From the NCBI GenBank assembly GCA_964035545.1, contig OZ037765.1, positions 16,796,698 to 16,860,697 of the forward strand: a stretch of DNA of 64,000 nucleotides, given 5' to 3'. Positions 44,015-55,500 of the stretch are shown here, one piece after another. Both the position numbers and the translations under genes were made by a program. Every line of letters starts with the position of its first letter. The first letter of the stretch is position 1. The notes beneath the pieces are model-generated. The model saw only the letters and a list, made by a program, of their open reading frames with translations, was not told the DNA's origin and did not search any database. This DNA comes from Bugula neritina. Taxonomy: Eukaryota; Bryozoa; Gymnolaemata; Cheilostomatida; Bugulidae.

Positions 44015-47000
44015 TAACGCACCTGGAAATGCACACACTAATCATTAAAGATATATGTAACTAAAGTTGTATGAAGTTATTTTCTCATTCTATATAACGT
44101 ACACGGATTGATTATAGGAAACACTTTTTTAAGTAGTTCTTTAAAATAAGTAATTAGCATTTAGCAGTTTTTCTTTTTTCATGCATTATATTTCTTTTAA
44201 CTTATTGTATATATTAAGTATTACAGTTTTTGGTTTAATGGTTCCATAAATCTAAAAATTCACATGTCTTGGATATAATTTTTAAAACATATAAATATTT
44301 GCAGGTGATGAAGAACTTGTAATAAGTAAGGGTTTAGAAAGATTTTTAAATTATTTCCTGTTCAACAGTTGAAAATGCTGCATCAATACAATCTTTAAAA
44401 CCTAGCTTTATATATTGTATTTATTTTCTATTAATGCTCACTGATGTTTTAGATTAATTTTACTGAGTGAAAAAAGGGGTGCAATACTAACACCCCCATG
44501 CTCCTAAATAACCCATGTCTTGTGTAACTAGTAAATAGAACAGCCATAAAAACTAAAATGCTGAGCAGTTCATAAAACTGAAAAATTCAGAATATACTTT
44601 CCTGAAAGAGTTAAAAAAGCACATCAAGGTTTTCTTAGGGCCGTCTATTAGGAATGTATATTCTGAATTTTTCAGTTGTCTGTAGTAATTTGTGTTTCAG
44701 AGGCTTTTAGCATTAGTCAAGTAGTCAAATTCTTCATTCTTTACACTTTATAGCCACTTGTTTTAGGTTTTTAAACATCGAAAAAGTGTTTTTCATAAAA
44801 ACTCTTAGCAAATGTAAAAAATTTTGCAGTAACAATAAGAAGCAAAAAATGACCAATAGAAATACTTCTGCAGTGTGAAAAGAAAATAACGTTTTAATGA
44901 AATAAATTTGTAATTCAAAAATCAACTATTTAAAACTGTAAAAAAAGTTTTAAATTCAGTCTATGTTATTTACTTGCTATGTGTACTAAGATATTAGTAA
45001 AACAGTAAACATAAACAAAAATTCTAACAACCCAATTCCACTGGATTTTATTATCTTTCATTCCAACACCTAGCTACTAGCAAAAAGTGGTCTTTACTTT
45101 TATTATCCAGATAAGTAATGATTGAATTTTTCAACAGTAATAATAATACTTTATACTAACCAGAGCTTCAATCAATAGTTTGTAGGTCATAATAATTTAG
45201 TACTACATTGTCAATCTTGTTCAACAGTGTATAGGTTATTTTAAAAGCAACAATGCAAAGAATGTTCAATAATGATTTTGAAACAATAGAGCAGCTTTTA
45301 GTGTATCTTTTGTAAGTAGTAGAAGCCAAACCCTAAAACCAATACTGAAATAATATAATATACTGAAGATATAAAGAAAAAAAAATTAGCAAATGTTATA
45401 TTTAGTTATATTCCCAAAAAACCTTTGGAATATGCAAACAATGCAAGAGCTGTGGGCACTATAAGTGGTCACGTTACTATTACATGACAGCATAAGATAG
45501 TCTGACTAATGTCACAGCTATAGGTACATATCAGTTCACAGTTTTACATTATGGTAGCTTTTAACTAATAAACAAACAATTAAACAGCATTAATAGTGCA
45601 TTGCATTTAAGATCATTTTCTATTGCCTTACACATGTACCAATTATCTTAATAATTCACACTATAATTCCCACAATTCCCTATAATTTCAACAATGTAAG
45701 TGTCTTTAGTCTAATCTGTTAATTCCCTTGCAGAAAGAAAAAGTATTTATCAATTTTTTTTTAAAAATAATCTTTTCATAAAAATTACTGTCGGTTAATG
45801 TCAAACTGAGAAAATCAGTGACAAAGAAAAAATTTTGAGCATAAAGATCAAAATAATAAATGAATACACAGAAAATATAAGAATCAGCATTTTGAATTTG
45901 TTTGTAAACAAATACCCTGTTAGTTATGAATGACAAAAATGCGTTGACTCCACAATGACAATAGTCAACACAGTAAACTTGAATTCTCTACTAAAATTTA
46001 TTTTTCTACATAATCAAACAATCTGTGCAAGCAAACCTCTCACAAATCGCATTGTTTAGTTGAGTATAGCGAATGCACTCTTTAGTCATGGCTTTTAGTA
46101 TAGTGTCTACTGTTATCTAGCTTGCTACTATATGTTGCATGGTGCAACTTTAGCAAAACTGGGGTTTTCAAAAAATAGTGGTATCATGAAATACCAGAAA
46201 AAAACCTAGTTTATAGAATATATTTTTAGGCTAGATGTAAGTTCGACTCTTGCCAAGGTACAAATCTAGCAGAGAAATACATTTTAATGACATTTTACTG
46301 TATTTAACAACTCATTAAAATTTATTCAGCATCTAATGTAGTAAAAAAACATAAAATAACCAGTCAACTTAAATTTTTCTACTTTCTCTATGGATACAAA
46401 ATCTACAATGTATTAGGTTTGGTAAAGGTGTGTAAAAGTAGTAAAGGTGTTGGATGAATGGATGGATAGTCACAGTGACTATTGAAAATCATAAAACATT
46501 ATTTTTCTTTCAGAAAACTCAGTTATATTCTACTTTGACTAACCTGTATTTGGCCACAACTACACAGATGAATATCACTGGTTACTAAGCCAGCAATTAG
46601 GGGTTTGCAACCATACTACTTAAAAACTCAGCTTGAAGACACCGGTTTGTTGCTACTGTCACCAATTCTTAGGCCACACAGGTCTGTAGCTACAGATAAA
46701 AAATAATAAGCTGAGATAATGTCTGTATAATATACACTTTACCTCACTGACTGCATGCTATTATCAAATTATCCAAAGATAAATAAACCATACAGATAAC
46801 AATAAGTCAGTCTCCAAAAATTACTGATTGTAAAATTTCCTGGAGTTTGTTTGTTGGAAATGAGCTGTTCTATCTATTTGGCAGGGTTATTCAAGCACCA
46901 AAAGATGGCTGAAGAATGTAAAAAACAAACTTACAAAGAAAACTTGTTTCTATAGCATACAGCAGGAGTTCCTAAATATAATTTTATCATTAACAAATAT

Positions 47001-48224
47001 GCTGACTTAAATTCTTATTATTTAGCTTAATATTAAAGATATGTAATGTTTCTAGTTCTTTATAGTTGCAGCACTGCAGTAACTAAAAGATTTCACCAGC
47101 ACAAACATTCAACTTACATTTCCTTAGGAAAAAAAAGCTTTTGATTTAGGCAACACAATGCTTCAACTCGATGGCACCAATCAACAATACTTTTACCTGT
47201 AAAAACAGAAGTAAAATGAATGATATTCAACAAATTAATTTGAATATATAAGTTAGCAATTGAGGTTTTAAAATGTTCCTCAATTATTACTTGTAAAATA
47301 TGGTGAAAAAATTCAAGAAGTATCTATAAAAGGTGTTGGCTCAAGCTACCAAACAAAGTCAATAAATGGGACTGATGTATGCAGGGCTAGCAGGAAGTTG
47401 AGCAAGTTAATTAATAGCAGAATGAATTGCCCCACCTAATCTATTCCCATTGTAAAGTTCTGTGATTTGCACGTAAATTAGTATTATTTATATTGTAAAT
47501 AGCACTATACACAAATATTATAAAGTAAGTTTAGGGTTTGTAAAAAATTAAACTGGAACATAGTGAGATAGGAAATCATCATCATGAAAGGTTGACACTT
47601 TCAATCATTTTAATCTGAAAAGATATATTAGGCGAAACTAAATGAAGAATTTAACTGAATTTTGAATCAAGCAAAGCTTAATATTCAGACAGAAAGCAGG
47701 TGACAAACTTAAAAAACATGTGAATTATAAATTATTACTGGGTACTCTTTAAAAGAACTTGTATGTGGTATAGATGTAAATTGCATATTCCCTGGCTTAT
47801 TCTATTGTAATAAAGTGAGCCATCGTTTTATCATGTTGTTGCATGTACTTGGTCCCAAAGGGAGACAAAGTTCTACTGACACACCTTGAGAATAAATTGT
47901 ATATCTACACTGAAGAGGCAGCCATATTACATGATGAGATCAACAAATCATGACACTTGATATTGTGTCTGCAATACACTTATTACTTTAATGTAAAAAA
48001 ATAAGAAAAATATTCATACAATAAATTTACATCAAGACCTAACAGGCAAGACCTCAAAAAAAGAACCACTCTTTCAATCGTTACGCAATAGGGTGTGAAC
48101 AACTGGAATTATGCTGTATTTACAATTTGAAATATCTAAATAAACAATAGCATATAGTAGTTGCTCAAGAAAAAAAACAAACATATTTTTAAAAACAACT
48201 TCAAAGCTACAGAAGTAGTTAAAA
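44015..48224. other. intergenic upstream of the Src-family gene
   Basis: It should contain the promoter and at least one 5' untranslated exon of the Src-family gene, since the first coding exon begins at an acceptor (44023-44024). I cannot place that exon. Apart from a strong hairpin at 44577-44676, nothing stands out. Confidence 0.35.
44577..44676. repeat. perfect 21-bp inverted repeat (hairpin)
   Basis: The arms 44577-44597 and 44656-44676 are exact reverse complements, beginning ACTGAAAAATTCAG on the left. The loop is 58 bases and partial pairing continues a few bases inward. This could be a tiny MITE or a structured RNA element in the 5' region of the Src-family transcript. Confidence 0.65.
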
Positions 48225-49110
48225 AAAATTTACATAATGATAAACATATTATTATCATTATAATTACAATTAAATTCAATGAATTATGATTATCAATATC
48301 ATAATTATTATTGTTATGGTTATTATATCAGTATGAACCTGTATTAGTATACTTATAGTATAATAATACCAATAGCAATACTGCTAGCAACTAGTGAATA
48401 TCAAAATGAATATGATAATCATAAATTAATGATAAATAATAATCATAATCATAATGGTTACCTTGGCATTCTGTTTTATGGTGATTAATGATGACAATCA
48501 TTGTGATTATCATTAGACAATAAAAACATTATCATTATGATAAAGTGATGATGATATATAGAGTATCAGTATGACTACGAGTATTACTGTTGAAAGTGTT
48601 ATACTAATTTTAGTTAGTAGCTGTAAGTAATATAAATAGTAATGCTAATTGTAATAGTAAAAGTAACACTTAGCTTTATGATAATTTCAAATTGGTTATC
48701 AGATAAATTTTGGCATTAAAATTGATGTTAATGAAATTAAATGTAATAATATAATTGATAATAATATTATTATAATCAAAATTATAATAATTAGCATGAC
48801 GACAATTTGAATTTTTGAAAATTAAATTACAGTATATTGTAAGTATAATTATTTATTGTTAATTTTTTAATCACTTAGTTAAAGTTAATGCTTAAACTTA
48901 AAGTTAATCATAACCTTAATTTAAATCATAATATTAATCGAGAAATTAAAAAGGTAATTCACTAATTAGCTTATAATTATTCTAATCATAATGACAACCA
49001 TCAACCTCATGATATTGATAATCATAAAATTAAATTGATAATCAGATTTATAATCAATAATCATAATGATAATGATGATACATTTTGATTTAAATTTTAC
49101 AATTTAATTT
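48225..49110. repeat. degenerate 6-bp-periodic AT-rich patch 3
   Basis: Drifting hexamers of the TTATCA/TTATGA and AATCAT/AATGAT types, with shorter AGTAAT and AGTATA blocks. Same style as the patches at 10 and 13 kb, with C and G swapping at one unit position. It lies upstream of the minus-strand Src-family gene. Confidence 0.6.
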
Positions 49111-49829
49111 TAAAGTGATTTGAAACTCAAGCTTTTTAAGAAATGATTGGAATTTAGTATCTACTATTCACTCATTTAGGATAAGTAACACTATAGCTTA
49201 TCAGCTTATTTATTAAATAGTAGCATATACATATTATATATATTTATTATTGGTATAAGTATTCACTACTGAGTACTGAGTTAGAGTGCTCTTCAAGTTT
49301 CAATCGGGAAGTCTTTTAAAATGTCTAGTCACAAATAAAGTTAAAAGTTTTTCAAATAGACTTCTAGGAAGTTTTTACCGGTGCAATAGTTAAACTCGGA
49401 CTATAAAGAGCTCTTTTGATCAGCAGACATTGGTTATGTGCGTTTTAGTGTTGAACCAATGATTTTCAGATCATTAGGACAATCTAAAACTAACATTGTA
49501 CAGCAAAACACAACTCCATACAACTTCATGCAGTAATTGACAACAGAATTATGCAAACCCTTTGATATCTAGAGTTTAAAGCTATACAAATCATGAAGTT
49601 TGTCTTCGATTATTTTTGTAATCAATGGTAAAAGGGGAAATTCCCTTACCCCCCTCTTCATGATCGCAACATTGTGATAGCTGAACCCGTAGCTTGTCTT
49701 AGAGATAGATGGTTTTGGTAAAACCAAGTCCAAAACTTTTGTGAGTTTGTTATAAATACATATATCTATAACTATATGATAATTCTTTATATATATAATA
49801 TATATATGTATATATATTTGATTTATATT

Positions 49830-50960
49830 TAAAGTATTATAGTACCTTAAATACTAATACTAATAGTAATACTAATAGTCATTGTTATTTTGTAGTTTTA
49901 AAAATTACATCCTCATCCTGTAATTTATTTTTATTTTTTTTATAAATACATTATCATTATGATTATGATTATGCATGTACTTGTAGTTGTACTTGTGTCC
50001 TGTAGCAGTTTAATACTTGTAGTTGCAGATTTTACACCTAGTCCCATGGCTATGAGTATGGGTATAACTATAAGTATAACTATAAGGCTAAGCCTGTAAC
50101 GTTACTATAACTATTACTATTAGTATTACTGTAAGTGTAAGTATAACATTAACTTTAAGTTTAACTCTATAAGTATAACTATAAGTATAACTATAAGTTG
50201 TAAGATTAGCCTTAGCCTTAGGTATAACTCATTAACTGAATCTTTTTAAGTTTATATTCTTATTTATACTTATACTTATAGTTATTCATAATGATAATGT
50301 TATGCATACAATTATATTAGATTTAGTTTAAGTTATATTTGAATTAAAATGATTAATAGCTTCGTTTCAACTAATAATAACTTATTAATGCTATTTAGTA
50401 TTTATTATCATTAGGATTATCGCTCTGATAGTAATTATTGTTGTTGCACTTATTTATTTATTATAAATATAAATTTAACTATAAATAATGCTATAACTAT
50501 AAATATAATTATTACTCAAACTGAAGCTGTTGTAAAGCCACTAATTAAGCTTAGTCACCCTTGTATTTATAGTTATTATAATTATAATTTATAAATTATT
50601 TTAAATTCAATTTTCGTTTGGTTATACTCATACCGATACTACTAGTACTAGTGCTACAATTGGTATTACAATAAAAATATCAATATTAAGTTAAATACAA
50701 CTAAGAAACTATCACATATCAGAATCAGTATGAGTGTCACTATTACTACGTTATTCATATTGTCTAATCAGTAATAACTAAGAGTAAGTGTAAATCTTCA
50801 ACTAAGATTTAGGCTAGTTTAGAGTATCAATATGAATATCATTTTCATAGACTGGATAAAATTACATTGTTGACAATACTAATACTAATAATTATAATTA
50901 TCGTTTTGATTTATATTGCTAAATTATAAGATTAAATGTAAATTTATTATTATAATCATA
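49830..50960. repeat. degenerate 6-bp-periodic AT-rich patch 4
   Basis: Contains long runs such as TATAACTATAAGTATAAC around 50060-50210, then TTATACTTATAG, AATAATG and ACTAGTACTAG blocks. The unit is again six bases with a C/G switch. A TA-rich stretch (49750-49820) leads into it. It lies about 1.6 kb before the NF-kB start. Confidence 0.65.
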
Positions 50961-52569
50961 GGTACTACATTTTATTTTTATGTATTTTGAATTTCGTTTA
51001 CAATTCAAGATAAATATGTTTGTAGTCAACTAAAGGTAGTATTTACTAATTTTGAAACAATGAAATTATCAACTTCAATATGATTTTTGGGTTACTGTTG
51101 TTTTGTACACCGGTCGCTTTGTATACAAAGTGGTCGTTTCGTACACAAACTGCTGTCCATTTCAAACACAAAATAAATAATAAATCATTGCTGAAATAAT
51201 ATTGGATATTAATGTCTTTGTTTTCATTGCTGAAACAAAAGAATATATTCACCAACTATGTGCTGCCATCTACTGATAACAATATCTAAACCAAAAGAAC
51301 CGTTCTCTCCCCCCCCCCCTCCTAACATCTACATATCACAAAAATAAATGAGCATGCAGCAAAATGATATGTGCAAGTTACTTGTGAGCAGTACTGTATG
51401 ACTCGTACATCAAATAATGAATAAATCTAAAAAAATATGTATTTTAGTTAATTTATATTGATGTGTACGAAATGACCTGCACTTGATTATACAAGGTCTA
51501 CAGTATGAGTATGGTAAATCTATCAATTAGATAAAAATTAAATTAAGATTAAGTTATTTAAACACTAATATCAACATGGGAAAAGTAAAATTGCAATAAT
51601 TGAATACTAAATAAGTAATATAAATATATATTTAATAGTTGGATATGTATATATGATTAATGTTATGAAAAGAAGTAAATTTAAACATGTATATGAATAA
51701 AGCTATGTAGTAATATGCTTAAAGTTGCTTAAAATCTCAATCCCTGTAAAAGGGTTTTTTAAGCAGGCTGAGAACTGCGCTTTTCACCATGTTGAAAAAT
51801 TTTTAAAAAACTTCTGCATCACCAATGGCCCTGTGGAGATTCAAACTCATGACCTAGCACACGCATATTGGGCTGCACTCTAAATACTCATATATAGGCC
51901 GAAATTTCCTTTTATAAATAATATATTATTGTTTATGTAGTTAATTTACAAGAAATAGTTTGATTAGGAGAATGTTGAACAACAGCTTCATCATTTTTTA
52001 TCCTATATTTTCTATGTTAGTACTGATGCATGGAGTTGACAATAACGCAATTTTTCGTACATTAGTTTTGAAAATTAAATGCTCATTGTATTGTTACGTA
52101 AGTAAATTTAAATGATAGTTTCAAGTCATTTTAGTGATAATTAGTGCATCTCAAGTTTTTTGATTATACAAAAAAGCACTAGGTAAGCAGAAGGCTATTA
52201 GATTCAGTGGTCAGTTGTTTCTTAAGCTCAATAATTATCATTTTGCAAATAAACATTTGTAAGTTGTAACCTCCTACTTCTTGAAAGTCATGCTGATATT
52301 TATATTGAGCTTTCTATAAAGCAGTTGTATGAAGAAATAACATGCCCCCACAAAGTAAGGAAGTATAGGGAGAACATATCACATGTCTAATTAGTAGTTT
52401 GACACAAGTCTATTTAAGTCAAATTTCTCAACAATATCTAAAACTCAAGCTCAGCTGATAAAGGATGAAATAATCGTTTATACTAAGGCCTCCATTAGTT
52501 ACTCTATCTTGTATTTTGTATCAATATTGTATTTAAGGCAGGATTCAAAGTACATTTTGGAACTGTAAA
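50961..52569. other. intergenic upstream of NF-kB gene
   Basis: Presumed promoter region of the NF-kB gene. It contains a SINE copy and a C-run near 51308-51318. No clear TATA box or kB site was found by eye. Confidence 0.3.
51739..51888 (-). repeat. tRNA-derived SINE, copy B
   Basis: Shares the body blocks of the copy at 39909-40096 but lacks an internal C-rich stretch. Its minus-strand B-box-like region reads GAGTTTGAATCTCC. It is more decayed than copy A. Two copies in 64 kb suggest a moderately repeated family. Confidence 0.55.
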
Positions 52570-55500
52570 ATGGCGAGTAGTAACTTTGATTTGACATGGT
52601 CCTCACAATTACTTGATGACCGTTTGAGCTATGTGGTAAGTTTTTTGTCAACTTTTTATGTAAACGTTCATATATATATATATATATCTTCAGACCGGTT
52701 CAGGGTGTACGTTCAAACAATTTCATTTTATAATTTTGGGCAAACATGTTTTGAATTGGTTTGAGATTTCTAATAACTTACTATTGCCAGCTTTCAAGAC
52801 CGAAGTATTTTTAAATCAATAGTAATTATTGCTAACTTTTATTGCATTTTTACCATATAACTGTATTTGTATCTTATAAGCCTCCTCCTCTCTCTCTCCC
52901 TCCCTTCCTCTCACTCTCACTCTCTCTCTCCCTCCCCCTCCCCCTCTCTCTCTCTCCCTCCCTTCCTCTCACTCTCACTCTCCCTCCCCCTCCCCCTCTC
53001 TCTCTCTCCCTCCCTTCCTCTCACTCTCACTCTCTCTCTCCCTCCCCCTCCCCCTCTCTCTCTCTCCCTCCCTTCCTCTCACTCTCTCTCTCCCTCCCCC
53101 TCCCTCTCTCTTCCCTCCATCCTCACTTCCCCTCTTTCTCTCTCTCACTCTCTCGGTTATGAACTGATGACTCGAGGATATTATTCATTTACATGGTCAT
53201 TTTATACCTTATAGGGATCCTGGCCAGTTAAGGTTTTCTCAATTCAGTAAGGCTGTCAGATTACTAGTCATATCTAACAAGAAACCATAATAGTCCTAAT
53301 CATCGTAATTACTGTCCATATTTTATGTAATTTAAGCAACTGATGGTGAGGTTGTTAGTGTTGCTACTCCATAACAGAGTAGTAATACCAACAACTATAG
53401 GTGAAAGGAATAAAAAAAACTGAAAGGTATATCATTATTATGCATATCCTGTACTATTGATTAATTTGAGCGGCAGCTCAGTTTAGAATAATGCCATTGT
53501 TCACTTGGACGAAAAAACAACAAAACAAGAGATACATTAGTTTCTGTGAATAAAATATGTTGGAGTGTTCTGGAAACTTTGCTTGGTTAAACTTGAACCG
53601 TTGATTAATAACCTAGACACACTTATTCAAATAGCTTAGCTAGCAAAAGTTAGCAAATAAAATGTTAGTAGATGCCCCATTAGCAGCAATATTAAATTTT
53701 CAAATAAATTTTATGCTGAAATTTAATTAGGTAAAACTTGGCAGTAACAAATACTGTCTTTTTTCTCTAATCGGTTTGGAAAAAGCCAATAATTATCCAG
53801 GGTATTTGAAATGATGAATGCATAATTGACTCTCGTTGTTTTTACTTTTAGCCCAGTGAAACACCAGTTTCTCAAGGGTATGGTGCGGATCCATTTCCAC
53901 AGACATCCTACTACCCCAGTCCTGATAACTCTGCTAACTCGCACTCACCACACCTACCCTCTGTCCAGTATCCCACCTACACAAGCATTGCGCAGGCACT
54001 GCCCAACTTGAGCTCTAATATAGTGCATGAGGTTTGTTTCTCTTAGCTAACTAAACTTTATCTTTTTTTCTTGACTGCCTTTGAGTTTTTCAACTGAAGC
54101 TATAAACAAGTAGTGCCTAGATATGGTTGGTTATGCTTTACTAGAGATTTTTCATGATGGAGATATACTTGGTGTCTATTACTACTATTCATTTCTTTAA
54201 CCTTATTGACGAGGTGTTGTGTACTTTAGGTGCTGACAGGTGACATAAACAACTCTTTAGAGAGAATGTCTTTGGAACAGCAGAATTCTATTCTGGAACC
54301 AAGCTCATTGTATGCCAGTAGTATGAACGGTCTAGGTGGACTCAATGGCATTGATGGTATTAATGGCATTGATGGTCTTAATGGCATCGATGGTCTCCAT
54401 GGTATTGATGGTATCAATGGTATTGGTGGCATCAATGGAATCAATGGTCTCAATGGTAGTGTTGGAAGTGGTGCAAGTAGTGGGAGCAATGAAGAGGAAA
54501 GTTATGCAGGCTCTCCTTATTCTAACGTGACTGGTTAGTATCTGCGTGACTGATTAATATATGCCTTATAGATATATTCTTCCTTTTAACGCAATATTGT
54601 GCAAGATAAATGAAGCTCTTTTTACTTAGACAAATAATGCTACAGCAAGTAGCAACTGTATGGAACATGAGACAAAATAATCAAGCTCTGCTAAGGTGCC
54701 ACTCAAATGAAGAGGCTTGTAATGCATATGGTGAGGTAGCAGTGAATAGACCTTGTCTGTTACAGTGGAATGCACTAGAAAGCATATATCCTATAATCAA
54801 TACAGTGCCAGTGCGTGAATAGTTCAGCCATTGCATAATTGATTCAGGGGAAGTTGCATTAATGAAGGGATTTCCCCTCCATAGTTGGCTCTGTTATGCT
54901 GTATAAAGGCACACAAGTGCACCCATCTTTTGTACATGTTCAACAGTGGAACATAGTATTCATGAACATGATGGAATATTTTGATATTTAATGTGAATGC
55001 CAAACAAGTGAAGCTTAAGCGTAGGGCCACACCTGGCATATTTTCGCAGGCGAAAATTCGCACAAGTAGCAAAAGGTGTCTACTGTACAAGTTGAGAATG
55101 CTGAATGACAAGTGCGAATATTTTCTGTCGTCGTTACCTAATTGGATGGTAGTTATTTTCTATTAATTTAGTGCTACATTCCACTAAATTGTGTTTTATT
55201 GAAATCGAGTGAGATTTAAAAATGAAAATTTTATTTATCTCGCACATGTAGCCATAGAAGCAAGGGGAGCAGTAAAGTTAGACCCAAATATTAAAGTATT
55301 AGCTAGTAGTTTTTTGCTTTCACTGACAAAACGTAGTGTGTGATAGGTCACTCCCACAGTGTATTTTCTCAAATTCGAATTCGCACAATAACTGTAACTA
55401 TATGTAATTCACTAAAGCCTTACCTATTGGGATATGTAAATGTATTAAACTTTATCTTATCAAATCATAATAAAAAGGCATCATAAATTTGCATTTACAT

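Noticed and set aside
46230-46265. Another B-box-like motif (GTTCGACTCTTGCC)
   Set aside because: No A box or SINE body could be matched nearby.
52842-53214. Leu/Ser/Pro-rich reading frames of 106-115 aa
   Set aside because: By-products of the polypyrimidine minisatellite inside NF-kB intron 1.
54226-54489. Pro/Leu-rich minus-strand frame opposite NF-kB exon 3
   Set aside because: Mirror of the repetitive NGIDG coding sequence; the plus strand fits the spliced NF-kB frame.
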